Source: Rhizobium sp. NZLR1 (GTDB taxonomy: Bacteria; Pseudomonadota; Alphaproteobacteria; Rhizobiales; Rhizobiaceae). From it: a stretch of DNA of 64,000 bases. The position numbers and the translations under genes were made by a program. The stretch lies in NCBI RefSeq assembly GCF_017357385.1, contig NZ_CP071632.1, forward strand, positions 3,601,501 through 3,665,500, given 5' to 3'. Shown here in pieces: positions 26,090 through 36,028 of this stretch. Below the pieces are notes generated by a model. The model ran no database searches, was not told the origin of the DNA, and saw only the letters and a program-made list of their open reading frames with translations. Each line of letters opens with the position of its first letter. Position 1 is the first letter of the stretch.

Positions 26090-27301
26090 TCAAAGGGAAT
26101 CCTTCAAAATTGCAGCAAAACGCGGATCGAACGCGTGGCTGATCGGCCCGGCGGCAGCACCGAGTGCGACCGACCAGGGATCGGCCATACCGGGCTGCAG
26201 GCGCGGCAGTATGCGACCGCGACGTTCGGCGATCGAGGGCAGCAACCGGCCGATTGCCGCAATCAACTTGTTCACCAGCGCTTCCGGAGCGCTGCCGCAA
26301 AGGATAACGGTTTGCGGATCGAACAGGGTCTCGATGAGATGGATGCTCCAGCGCAGGTCGACCGCCGCCGCCTCGACCCAGGCGTCGATGCTTTGATCGC
26401 CGCTCAAGGTAAGGTCGTTGATGCGTGCGTGGAGGTCGGGATCGGCGGGATCGGCCGAGAGATGCTGATAGAGCGAGGCGAGGGAGGCACGATGTTCGAG
26501 CGGCGTCGATTTGCCGTCGGCAAACAGCAGCGCCATGCCGATCTCGCCGGCATTGCCGTTGGCGCCGCGGTAGAGCTCGCCATTCAGGATAAGCCCGGCA
26601 CCGATGCCATAGCCGACGAAGAGGCAGATGGCATGGTCGAGCCCATGGGCCGCCCCCACCATGCGCTCGGCGGTCGCTGCCGCCGCCGCATCGTTCTGCA
26701 GGTCGACATCGAGCCCGGTGCCGGCAGTCAGCGTTTCCAACAGCGGAAACTTCTGCCAAGCCTCCATCATCCACGGATCGTCGCCGCTACCGGCGACGCC
26801 GAAGGGCCCAGGCATGGCCGCGCCGAGGCCGACAAGCCGCTTTTCCGACTGCCGGACGACGCCGGCAAGCTTCGAACGCACGCTGGCGACAAGATTGAGG
26901 ATCACCTTCGCCCCCTGCGACGGACCTCCAGGTGGGAGCCCGGCCTCGTCGCGCACGAGAACGCTACCGACAAGATCGACCGCAACCGAACGCGTCACAT
27001 GCCGGTCGATCTGCAGGCCGATCGCAAAGGCGCCTTCCGGCACGAGCCGATAGGGCGTCGAGGGCTGGCCCCTGCCCTTCCTCACCGCCTCCTGCGAACT
27101 GACGAGACCGTCGCGTTCGAGTTCCTCAATGATATTGGACACCGTCTGCTTGGTCAGCCGCGTCGCCCGCGCCAGATCGGCGCGGGAAAGCGCACCGTTG
27201 ATTCTCAGGGCATCGATCATCACGCGCCGGTTATGGGCACTGGTGCCCCCGTGGTTGGTGCCGCTCTTGGCTCGGATCGGACGGCTGTCATTCATGTGCA
27301 A
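26090..27301 (-). CDS. ROK-family transcriptional repressor
   Basis: 403-aa NagC/Mlc/XylR-type regulator. The N-terminal winged helix is GALSRADLARATRLTKQTVSNIIEEL. The ROK sugar-kinase-like domain follows, with GLGAAMPGPFG, LQNDAAAAA and FVGYGIGAGLILNGELYRG. The CxCGxxGC zinc motif of many ROK proteins is not seen. It is divergent from the sugar ABC operon beginning at 27489 and separated from it by a perfect palindrome, so it very likely autoregulates and controls that operon. Start at 27301 or two codons later (27295). Confidence 0.9.
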   Translation of the reverse strand: MHMNDSRPIRAKSGTNHGGTSAHNRRVMIDALRINGALSRADLARATRLTKQTVSNIIEELERDGLVSSQEAVRKGRGQPSTPYRLVPEGAFAIGLQIDRHVTRSVAVDLVGSVLVRDEAGLPPGGPSQGAKVILNLVASVRSKLAGVVRQSEKRLVGLGAAMPGPFGVAGSGDDPWMMEAWQKFPLLETLTAGTGLDVDLQNDAAAAATAERMVGAAHGLDHAICLFVGYGIGAGLILNGELYRGANGNAGEIGMALLFADGKSTPLEHRASLASLYQHLSADPADPDLHARINDLTLSGDQSIDAWVEAAAVDLRWSIHLIETLFDPQTVILCGSAPEALVNKLIAAIGRLLPSIAERRGRILPRLQPGMADPWSVALGAAAGPISHAFDPRFAAILKDSL

Positions 27302-27337
27302 TTGCCTCTTGACTCCAATAGAATGTTGAAGAAGTAA

Positions 27338-27358
27338 TAAGTCAAGACACTTGACTTA
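27338..27358. promoter_or_regulatory. Probable operator of the ROK regulator
   Basis: Perfect inverted repeat TAAGTCAAG-ACA-CTTGACTTA, 21 bp in all, in the 187-nt divergent region 37 nt from the ROK start codon. Arm length, short spacer and position between regulator and target are as expected for an operator. The regulator-site pairing is inference. Confidence 0.7.
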
Positions 27359-27488
27359 ATAAGGAGCCGGAGAGTTCCAGGGAACGCAGGACGCCGACAA
27401 GGGCTCCGACGACGCTCCGAGACGACTTCTCGAACACCGATGGCGGAAGCCCTCGGAAATGCGTAAATGTCAAAAACTGGAGGCTGCA

Positions 27489-28727
27489 ATGCTGAAATCC
27501 TTTAACAAGACGCTTCTCGGTGCGGCCTTGATCGGCGCATCTCTTGCACCGCACGCTTTCGCCGAGACGACGCTGAACGCGCTTTTCATGGCGCAGGCCG
27601 CCTATAGCGAGGCCGACGTGCGGGCCATGACCGATGCCTTCGCCAAGGCGAACCCCGATATCAAAGTCAATCTCGAATTCGTTCCCTATGAAGGCCTGCA
27701 CGACAAGACGGTGCTGGCGCAGGGTTCCGGCGGCGGCTATGACGTCGTCCTCTTCGATGTTATCTGGCCGGCGGAATACGCCACCAACAAGGTGCTGGTC
27801 GACGTCTCCTCGCACATCACCGACGAGATGAAGAAAGGCGTGCTGCCGGGCGCCTGGACCACCGTGCAGTATGACGGCAAATATTTCGGCATGCCGTGGA
27901 TCCTCGATACCAAATACCTGTTCTACAACAAGGAGATCCTTGAAAAGGCCGGCATCAAGGCTCCACCGAAAACCTGGGACGAGCTGACCGAGCAGGCAAA
28001 GACGATCAAGGACAAGGGCCTGCTCGCTACGCCGATCGCCTGGAGCTGGTCGCAGGCCGAAGCGGCAATCTGCGACTATACAACGCTCGTCAGCGCCTAT
28101 GGCGGCGATTTCCTCAAGGAGGGCAAGCCCGCCTTCCAGACCGGCGGCGGTCTTGATGCGCTGAAATATATGGTCTCCAGCTATTCCTCCGGCCTGACCA
28201 ATCCGAACTCCAAGGAATTCCTGGAAGAGGACGTCCGCAAGGTCTTCGAAAACGGCGATGCCGCCTTCGCGCTGAACTGGACCTATATGTACAATATGGC
28301 CAACGATCCGAAGGACAGCAAGGTCGCGGGCAAGGTCGGCGTCGTCCCGGCACCGGGTGTGGCCGGCAAGAGCGCGGCTTCGGCCGTCAACGGTTCGATG
28401 GGCCTCGGCATCACCTCGGCCAGCCAGCATCCGGATGAGGCCTGGAAATACATCACCTTCATGACCTCGCAGGCGACGCAGAATGCCTATGCCAAGCTCA
28501 GCCTGCCGATCTGGGCCTCCTCCTATGAGGACCCGGCCGTCACCAAGGGTCAGGAAGAGCTGATCTCCGCCGCCAAGGTCGGCCTCGCCGCCATGTATCC
28601 GCGTCCGACGACACCGAAATATCAGGAGCTTTCGACCGCCCTGCAGCAGGCGATACAGGAATCGTTGCTTGGCCAGTCCTCTCCCGAGAACGCGCTGAAA
28701 TCGGCGGCCGATAATAGCGGTCTCTGA
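27489..28727 (+). CDS. Sugar ABC transporter solute-binding protein (family 1)
   Basis: 412-aa periplasmic sugar-binding protein with a Sec signal peptide (MLKSFNKTLLGAALIGASL, cleavage after HAFA). SBP_bac_1 features include FAKANPDIKVNLEFVPYEGL, GGGYDVVLFDVIWPAEYA and FGMPWILDTKYLFYNKEIL. The start at 27489 has GGAGG 6 nt upstream; the ATG at 27459 does not. First gene of a six-gene operon with permeases, a SIS protein, a PfkB kinase and an ATPase. The ligand is unknown. Confidence 0.92.
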   Translation: MLKSFNKTLLGAALIGASLAPHAFAETTLNALFMAQAAYSEADVRAMTDAFAKANPDIKVNLEFVPYEGLHDKTVLAQGSGGGYDVVLFDVIWPAEYATNKVLVDVSSHITDEMKKGVLPGAWTTVQYDGKYFGMPWILDTKYLFYNKEILEKAGIKAPPKTWDELTEQAKTIKDKGLLATPIAWSWSQAEAAICDYTTLVSAYGGDFLKEGKPAFQTGGGLDALKYMVSSYSSGLTNPNSKEFLEEDVRKVFENGDAAFALNWTYMYNMANDPKDSKVAGKVGVVPAPGVAGKSAASAVNGSMGLGITSASQHPDEAWKYITFMTSQATQNAYAKLSLPIWASSYEDPAVTKGQEELISAAKVGLAAMYPRPTTPKYQELSTALQQAIQESLLGQSSPENALKSAADNSGL

Positions 28728-28741
28728 TCCAGCTCAGAACC

Positions 28742-28766
28742 CCGGGCGGCGCCTGCCGTCGCCCGG
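28742..28766 (+). terminator. Stem-loop after the binding-protein gene
   Basis: CCGGGCG (28742-28748) pairs with CGCCCGG (28760-28766) across an 11-nt loop and is followed by TTT. It probably causes partial termination or protects the 3' end of the binding-protein message, giving more binding protein than permease. Confidence 0.55.
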
Positions 28767-28802
28767 TTTCCAAAAACTTAAGAATGAAGAAGGGTCGCCT
28801 TG

Positions 28803-29687
28803 ATGTCGGGCACTTGGCTGACAACCCGCGCGTGGCTTTTGATGCTGCCGCTTCTCGTGGTCATGATATCGGTCATCGGCTGGCCCCTGATCGATACTGT
28901 CGGCCTCTCCTTCACCGATGCCAAGCTCGTCGGCACCGAAGGAAGTTTCGTCGGTATCGGCAATTACGCGAAGATGATCTCCGGCTCGAATTTTCAACGC
29001 ACCCTCATCACCACCGCATGGTTCGCGATCGTCTCGGTTGCCGCCGAAATGGTGATCGGCGTTCTCGCCGCCCTATTACTGAACCAGCAATTCCGCGGCC
29101 GCGCCGCGCTTCGCGCCCTGATGATCCTGCCCTGGGCGCTGCCGACCGTCGTCAATGCCACGCTCTGGCGGCTGATCTACAACCCGGAATATGGCGCGCT
29201 GAACGCGGCGCTGACCCAGCTCGGCCTGCTTGATGCCTACCGCTCCTGGCTCGGCGAACCGGGCACGGCGTTGGCAGCTCTCATCGTCGCCGATTGCTGG
29301 AAGAATTTCCCGCTGGTGGCGCTGATCGCGCTGGCCGCACTCCAGGCCGTGCCGCGCGACATCACCGCCGCCTCGCTCGTCGACGGCGCCGGCGCTTTCG
29401 CCCGCTTCCGCTTCGTCATACTGCCCTATCTCGCCGGCCCGCTGATGGTGGCCCTGGTGCTGCGCACGATCGAAGCCTTCAAGGTGTTCGACATCATCTG
29501 GGTCATGACCCGCGGTGGCCCGGCCAATAGCACGCGCACGCTGTCGATCCTCGTCTATCAGGAAGCCTTCTCCTTCCAGCGAGCCGGCTCCGGCGCATCG
29601 CTGGCGTTGATCGTGACGCTGCTGGTGACGCTGCTTGCCGCCGGCTACGCCGCCCTGGTGCGCAAGACCGCCGGGAGTGCGGCCTGA
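28803..29687 (+). CDS. Sugar ABC transporter permease (MalF type)
   Basis: 294-aa permease with six TM segments, TM1 in AWLLMLPLLVVMISVIGWPL. The docking loop is AVPRDITAASLVDGAGAFARF. The ATG at 28803 follows AAGAAGGG. The stop overlaps the next permease start (TGATG), so translation is coupled. Confidence 0.92.
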   Translation: MSGTWLTTRAWLLMLPLLVVMISVIGWPLIDTVGLSFTDAKLVGTEGSFVGIGNYAKMISGSNFQRTLITTAWFAIVSVAAEMVIGVLAALLLNQQFRGRAALRALMILPWALPTVVNATLWRLIYNPEYGALNAALTQLGLLDAYRSWLGEPGTALAALIVADCWKNFPLVALIALAALQAVPRDITAASLVDGAGAFARFRFVILPYLAGPLMVALVLRTIEAFKVFDIIWVMTRGGPANSTRTLSILVYQEAFSFQRAGSGASLALIVTLLVTLLAAGYAALVRKTAGSAA

Positions 29688-30532
29688 TGGAACGCCAAAG
29701 CCCAATCTTTACCGCCTTCATCTATGTCTGCGCGCTGCTTCTTGCCGCCGTCATCCTGGCGCCGATCCTGTGGCTGTTCATCATGAGCATCTCGCCCGCC
29801 GCCGACCTTGCGGCGAAGCCATTGCGCTGGTGGCCGCAAACGGCGGATTTCTCTCGCTACGCCGTGCTGCTCTCGACGATCGAAAACAGCGCCGGCGCCG
29901 CCTTCACCTCGTCGCTGCGCAACAGCATCGAGGTGGCTGGCATGGCGACGATCGCGTCGATCGCGCTCGCCATTCCGGCCGGCTGGGCGGTGTCGCGCAC
30001 GCCTTCTGTGGGATGGTCGCTGTCGATGGTGATCGGCACCTATATGCTGCCGCCGGTGGCGCTTGCGGTGCCGCTCTATATGGGTCTCTCCCATCTCGGC
30101 ATGCTGAACAACGTCTTCGGCCTGGCCCTCGTCTATCTCAGCATCCTGGCGCCCTTCACCACCTGGCTGATGAAATCGGGCTTCGATTCCATCCCACGCG
30201 AAATCGAATCCGCCGCAATGATCGACGGCGCCGGCCTGTTCCAGACGCTGAGGATCATTACGCTGCCGCTCGCCGGCCCCGTGGTCGCGACGTCAAGCCT
30301 GTTTGCATTCCTGCTTGCCTGGGACGAATTCTTCTATGCGCTGCTTTTCACCTCCGACCAGCGCGCCAAAACGCTGACCGTCGCCATCGCGGATCTCGCC
30401 GGTGGCCGCGTTTCCGATTACGGACTGATCGCCACGGCAGGCGTGCTCGCCGCCCTGCCTCCGGTGCTGATTGGTCTCATCATGCAACGTGCCCTGGTTT
30501 CAGGGCTCACCAGCGGCGGCGTCAAGGGATGA
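29687..30532 (+). CDS. Sugar ABC transporter permease (MalG type)
   Basis: 281-aa permease, partner of the preceding one. The docking loop SIPREIESAAMIDGAGLFQ is present and the C-terminus has the usual LVSGLTSGGVKG tail of MalG-like proteins. Its stop overlaps the SIS gene start (ATGA). Confidence 0.92.
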   Translation: MERQSPIFTAFIYVCALLLAAVILAPILWLFIMSISPAADLAAKPLRWWPQTADFSRYAVLLSTIENSAGAAFTSSLRNSIEVAGMATIASIALAIPAGWAVSRTPSVGWSLSMVIGTYMLPPVALAVPLYMGLSHLGMLNNVFGLALVYLSILAPFTTWLMKSGFDSIPREIESAAMIDGAGLFQTLRIITLPLAGPVVATSSLFAFLLAWDEFFYALLFTSDQRAKTLTVAIADLAGGRVSDYGLIATAGVLAALPPVLIGLIMQRALVSGLTSGGVKG

Positions 30533-31551
30533 ACATGACAACAGAAACAATCCGGCCGGCCGGACTTGCCGCGATCGATCGCGAGATGGCGCGCCAGCAT
30601 GCCGATGCGATCGCCTCCTATGAAGTTGCCGGGCCGAGCGCGACAAGAGCCGCCGTCTCGCTGAAGAAAACCGGCCGGCTGCTCCTGCTCGGCATGGGCG
30701 GCTCGCATGCCGTCAACCGCGCCGTCGAACCGCTCTATCGGGCCCTCGGTATCGATGCCGTCGCCTTGCCGCTTTCCGAGCAGCTTGGCCAGCCGCTACC
30801 GGTTGCTGGCAGGACGATCTTCGTCACCTCGCAATCCGGCGAGAGCGCCGAGGTGGTGCGTTGGTTCGATGAAACCGGCGGCACTGAGGAGACCTTCGGC
30901 CTGACGCTCGAAGCCAGTTCCTTCCTCGCAAGAACCGCCCCGTCATTGGTGGGCGCCGGCGGCACCGAACTTGCCTTCGCCGCGACACGCAGCCTGACGG
31001 TAACCTTCGCCCTGCATCTGGCAATCCTCGCCGCCCTCGGCGAAGATCCCCGGGCCGCACTTGCGATCCTCAACGCGCCTGAAGACCATGACATCGCCGC
31101 CGCCCTCACCGCGCTCGAAGACGTCGCAACGGTCGTCACCTCAGGCCGCCGGCTGCAGGGCATCGCCGAGGCATTGGCGCTCGGATTGACCGAATTGTCG
31201 CGCCGCCCCTGCTTCTCGCTTGAAGGCGGCCAGTTGCGCCATGGGCCGATGGAGATGCTGGGGCCGGAAATCGGCGTCGTGCTGTTCCGCGGCTTGGACG
31301 AGACATCCGGCTTGGTGACCGCAATGGCGATCTCCGCCGTCGAGACCGGCGCCCCCGTCATCCTGTTCGACGCATCCGGGCAAGCGCCGGTCGCCGGCGC
31401 GGTGACAATCCGCTTTACCCCGGTAACGGGCCTTGCCGCGATCTTCGCCATGCTGCCGGTTGCCCAGCGGCTGATGATCGCCTTTGCCGACGCCCGTGTG
31501 GAGAATGCCGGAACGCCGGTTCGATCCACCAAGATCACCCGGAGTGAATGA
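30529..31551 (+). CDS. SIS-domain sugar isomerase/deglycase (AgaS/FrlB/GlmS-like)
   Basis: 340-aa protein with two SIS domains. The first has LLLLGMGGSHAVNRAVEPLY and the phosphosugar-binding IFVTSQSGESAEVVRW. The second contains SLEGGQLRHGPMEML, the segment carrying catalytic Glu and His in GlmS-isomerase-like enzymes. No glutaminase domain is present, so it does not make glucosamine-6-P from glutamine. With a kinase and an ABC importer it may open an aminosugar or an Amadori compound, as FrlB does. Start: ATG at 30529 overlapping the upstream stop, or 30535. Confidence 0.82.
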   Translation: MNMTTETIRPAGLAAIDREMARQHADAIASYEVAGPSATRAAVSLKKTGRLLLLGMGGSHAVNRAVEPLYRALGIDAVALPLSEQLGQPLPVAGRTIFVTSQSGESAEVVRWFDETGGTEETFGLTLEASSFLARTAPSLVGAGGTELAFAATRSLTVTFALHLAILAALGEDPRAALAILNAPEDHDIAAALTALEDVATVVTSGRRLQGIAEALALGLTELSRRPCFSLEGGQLRHGPMEMLGPEIGVVLFRGLDETSGLVTAMAISAVETGAPVILFDASGQAPVAGAVTIRFTPVTGLAAIFAMLPVAQRLMIAFADARVENAGTPVRSTKITRSE

Positions 31552-32477
31552 ATGCGGCCGCTTGCAGTCATCGGCAACGTCAACGTCGACCTGATCCTTG
31601 GACCGGCAGCCGCCTGGCCGAAGGCCGGGACGGAAATCATCGTCGATCACGACGAACTACGGGTCGGCGGAGCCGCCGGCAACAGCGCACTCACCTGGCA
31701 GGCGCTTGGCGTCGAATTCGAGATCGCCGCCAATATCGGCAGTGACCAATTCGGCCGCTGGCTGAGCGAAGCCTTCGGCCACCGTTCCGAGAAGTGGCCC
31801 ATACGTCCTGAGAAAACGACGCTCTCCGTCGGCATCATCCATCCGGACGGCGAGCGCACCTTCTTCACGACCAAAGGCCATCTGCCGCGTTTCAGTCTGG
31901 CCGATGTCTTCGCGGTCCTCGACGCAGCGCGCCTTAGCAGCGGTTACGCCCTCCTTTGCGGCTCGTTCCTGACCGACGATCTGACCGAGCAATACGACCC
32001 CTTTTTCGACTGGGCCGACAGCCATGACGTTACCGTCGCACTCGACACCGGCTGGCCGCTCGACGGTTGGACGCAGCGGAATTGCGCGGCGACACGCGCC
32101 TGGCTGTCTCGCAGCGGCATCGCGCTGTTGAACGAAATCGAGGCGACGACGCTTGCCGGCATCGTCGATCCGATCGCGGCCGCACGTCACATCAGGCTGC
32201 ATATGCCGCAGGATGCGATCGTCGTTGTTAAGCGTGGCCCGGACGGCGCGATCGCGATCGGGCCGGAGGGCGTGTTGGTTTCGGTGGGCGCACCCGTTGT
32301 CGAAGTTGTCGATACGATCGGTGCCGGTGATGTCTTCAACGCCGCTTTCCTCGCGGCTCTCGCTGGCGATGCGCCGCTGCTTTCCTGCCTGATAGCCGGA
32401 ACGGAGGTTGCCTCGCGCGCCATCTCAACCCTTCCCCGCAATTATGGCGGCCCGACAACTCTTCAGGAGCCGTTGCG

Positions 32478-32481
<4 letters not shown>
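31552..32481 (+). CDS. PfkB-family carbohydrate kinase
   Basis: 309-aa ribokinase-fold kinase. Signature 1 is RVGGAAGNSALTWQALG (~39-55) and signature 2 is DTIGAGDVFNAAF with the catalytic Asp (~258). It probably phosphorylates the imported sugar, with the SIS enzyme acting on the product. It starts directly after the SIS stop and overlaps the ATPase gene by 4 nt. The substrate is unknown; fructosamine, fructose and tagatose kinases all belong here. Confidence 0.88.
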
Positions 32482-33557
<1,076 letters not shown>

Positions 33558-33584
33558 GCCGGTCACGCACCACGAGCCACTCGT

Positions 33585-34412
33585 TCAATTCGCTGCGTCG
33601 GCAGGCTTCCGCTTGTAAACATGGATATAGTCGACGAGCAGAATGGAAGGGTTCGGCGTTTCATCGATCGGCCAACCCGAGCCAAGCGCCAAGTTTACCA
33701 ACGGATAAAATGGCATGTGGAACTCTTTCGGCGTGTCGAAGCTCCAGATGAACTGACGATCGAAGTAAAAACTCGTCTTGTCAGCTTGGATATCGACGCC
33801 GTAGGTGTGATATTCGCTGTTCAAAATTCCGTGCTGGACGCTTTGCCAATGGCCACCGGTGCTGTTCTGGCCGCCCTGGCTCTGACGCCAGACATGAAAG
33901 CCCATGCTGAATTCGTAGGGCGCGCGTCCATAATATTCCAGCACGTCGATTTCGGAGGTGTATTTCGACCGATCGAGCCCGATGAGCCAGAATGCCGGCC
34001 AGACTCCCTTACCCGGCGGCAGCTTCATTCGTGCTTCGAAATAGCCGAACTGCTGCGAGAAACCTTCACCCTTCGGGTTCACCGACGAAAGCAAGCCCGA
34101 GCGCCAGGTGCCGTCGGCCTCCTTGCGCGCCTCGATCTTCAGAATTCCCTGATCGGTGGTAAATGGAAAGCCGGGGGCCGGATCGGTGAAACGGGCATCA
34201 CCGAAATCACCGTTCCAGGGCGTATGGGCGATCCAGCGGGAGCTTTTCTCTCCCCAGGCCGAAACGTCAAGGCTGTCAAAACTCTCCTCGAACGTCAGCT
34301 GGTATGCATCGATATTGAGTGGTTCCTGGGCCACGCTGGGCTGGCCCGGCAACGCGCCCAGACCGAGGACGAGGAGCAAACCGAGCCCCTTAGCAGATAT
34401 CCCGTAACGCAT
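33585..34412 (-). CDS. Secreted GH16 glycoside hydrolase (endo-beta-glucanase/ExoK-like)
   Basis: 275-aa secreted protein with a signal peptide (AKGLGLLLVLGLGALPG, cleavage near SVAQ). The GH16 catalytic motif EIDVLE gives nucleophile E154, helper D156 and acid/base E159; KLPPGKGVWPAFWLIG precedes it. The start at 34412 has AGAGGAG 8 nt upstream and replaces an ATG 14 codons earlier. As last gene of the minus-strand polysaccharide operon it probably trims or cleaves the exported polymer, as ExoK does for succinoglycan; the actual linkage is unknown. Confidence 0.9.
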   Translation of the reverse strand: MRYGISAKGLGLLLVLGLGALPGQPSVAQEPLNIDAYQLTFEESFDSLDVSAWGEKSSRWIAHTPWNGDFGDARFTDPAPGFPFTTDQGILKIEARKEADGTWRSGLLSSVNPKGEGFSQQFGYFEARMKLPPGKGVWPAFWLIGLDRSKYTSEIDVLEYYGRAPYEFSMGFHVWRQSQGGQNSTGGHWQSVQHGILNSEYHTYGVDIQADKTSFYFDRQFIWSFDTPKEFHMPFYPLVNLALGSGWPIDETPNPSILLVDYIHVYKRKPADAAN

Positions 34413-34463
34413 TACTACTCCTCTGGAAACGCCGAACCAATCATTGGGATGCACTCTTCTCGA

Positions 34464-35945
34464 TCATGAGGTGAAGACCTCGTTTCGTCGTGGCATGAGC
34501 CTTTGGACGATGATGGTCTCGATACCGTCGGGCCTTCCGATCATCTGCCACAACAGCAACGCGACAGCCCAGAAAATCCCCGCTGCCGCCCCGCCGAAAA
34601 GCGCGACGCCGACGATAAGATTGAGACCGACAGGCATGGCGACAAGCATCGGCTCCGCCCAGAGCAGGAAAGCGATCATCGGCAAGCTCGCGAGCAGAGG
34701 CCGGAAAAAGGACATCAATTGCGCGGCAAAACTCGCGCCGATCAGACGCCTTGTGATGACGAGCGATGCGCCATAGGCGACGAGGACTGCCACGAACCGC
34801 GCCCCCAGCGCGCCCGCCACGTGAAAATAGGCGATAGCCAGAATGGTAACCGGAGCCCTGACGGCGAACTCGACAAACATCCTGAGAGCGACATAGCGGG
34901 TATTGTTCATGACCATGGCCAATGGCGGCATCATGTTCGTGGGAAGACCGAGTAGGCTGACAAGGCACAGCCATTGCAGGATCGGTGCGGACGATGCCCA
35001 TTTTTCGCCGACGAGGACGCGCACGGTCGGCTCTGCGAGGAGGGCAAGCGCGATGAGAATGGGTGCCGCGACGAAGGTGATCGCATTCGTCGCCTTTAGA
35101 TAGGCGGCGACCAGGTTGCGGCGGTCTTCGACGGTGGAGAATGCCGCCATCAGCGGGCGTAGCAACGGTCCGACGAAGGTCTGGTACGGAATGCCCGCGA
35201 TATTGTCGGCGACGCTGAAGGCGCCGAACGTCGACAAGCCCGTAAAACGCGGCAGAAGCAGCCGGTCCAGCTGCCAATTGATCGAATTCAGCACCTGCGA
35301 CACGGTATTCCAGCTGATCATGTCCTGAAAATGCTTCCATTCGGAAAGGCTGAACGTCGGTCGCATCGGCGCAAAGACATAGGACGTGATCATCGCCGCC
35401 GTCGGGCCGGCGACCGCTCCGATCGCCAGCCCCCAGTAGCTGCCTGTTGCCACAGCTACACCCACCCCGAACAACAATGTCGATCCCTTGGCAATAAGAT
35501 CGAGCGCGAACTCACGCTTGAAATCGAACCGCTGCATGAAAAGAACCATACGCGGGCTGATCATGCTGCGCATGGCAGGCGCGATCGATAGAACGGCGAC
35601 AAGGGCGAAAAGCCGCGGATCGGCGTAGACCAGCGCCATTGGCCAGGAGATGATCATCATCAGCAGGCTGATAGCCAGCCCTCTCAGCAGGCTGAGGGTG
35701 AAGGCCGTGGCGAACATCTCGTCCGAAGGCGACGATTGGCGCATCAGGGCCTGGGTCAACGGCAGGTCCAGGATCGCCTCGACGATGACCAAGACCGACG
35801 TTGCGATGGCGACCAGGCCGAAATCCTCAGGGCTCAGCAGCCTTGCCAGGACAAGGAGGCTGACGAAATCGAGCATCCGCGCGAGGAATTTTCCGCTGAT
35901 GGTCCAGATGCTCGCCGTCGCCGTCCTCTGAGATACGCTTGACAT
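34464..35945 (-). CDS. Lipopolysaccharide/exopolysaccharide flippase (Wzx, MATE/MVF fold)
   Basis: 493-aa polytopic membrane protein of the polysaccharide transporter family, about 12-14 TM segments. It starts MSSVSQRTATASIWTISGKF and has LVLARLLSPEDFGLVAIATS, typical of Wzx/ExoT. It should flip the lipid-linked repeat unit across the inner membrane. The open frame continues upstream to 36374, but that part is low-complexity read-through antisense to nothing conserved, so I start at 35945. The ribosome site is weak (GAGGAA 14 nt upstream). It lies between the two GT4 genes and GH16 in one operon. Confidence 0.88.
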   Translation of the reverse strand: MSSVSQRTATASIWTISGKFLARMLDFVSLLVLARLLSPEDFGLVAIATSVLVIVEAILDLPLTQALMRQSSPSDEMFATAFTLSLLRGLAISLLMMIISWPMALVYADPRLFALVAVLSIAPAMRSMISPRMVLFMQRFDFKREFALDLIAKGSTLLFGVGVAVATGSYWGLAIGAVAGPTAAMITSYVFAPMRPTFSLSEWKHFQDMISWNTVSQVLNSINWQLDRLLLPRFTGLSTFGAFSVADNIAGIPYQTFVGPLLRPLMAAFSTVEDRRNLVAAYLKATNAITFVAAPILIALALLAEPTVRVLVGEKWASSAPILQWLCLVSLLGLPTNMMPPLAMVMNNTRYVALRMFVEFAVRAPVTILAIAYFHVAGALGARFVAVLVAYGASLVITRRLIGASFAAQLMSFFRPLLASLPMIAFLLWAEPMLVAMPVGLNLIVGVALFGGAAAGIFWAVALLLWQMIGRPDGIETIIVQRLMPRRNEVFTS

Positions 35946-36028
35946 GATCTGTTTATCTATTCCTCGTCGGGGGCTTGAGACGGATTCGGGCGGGGCGCGG
36001 CAAGGCAGGCAGCTCCGTTCCTTCCCCC

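Noticed and set aside
29635..30528. Upstream extension of the SIS-gene frame across the permease gene
   Set aside because: The extension is low-complexity Arg/Ala/His-rich sequence overlapping two real permease genes; conserved SIS protein begins at 30529.
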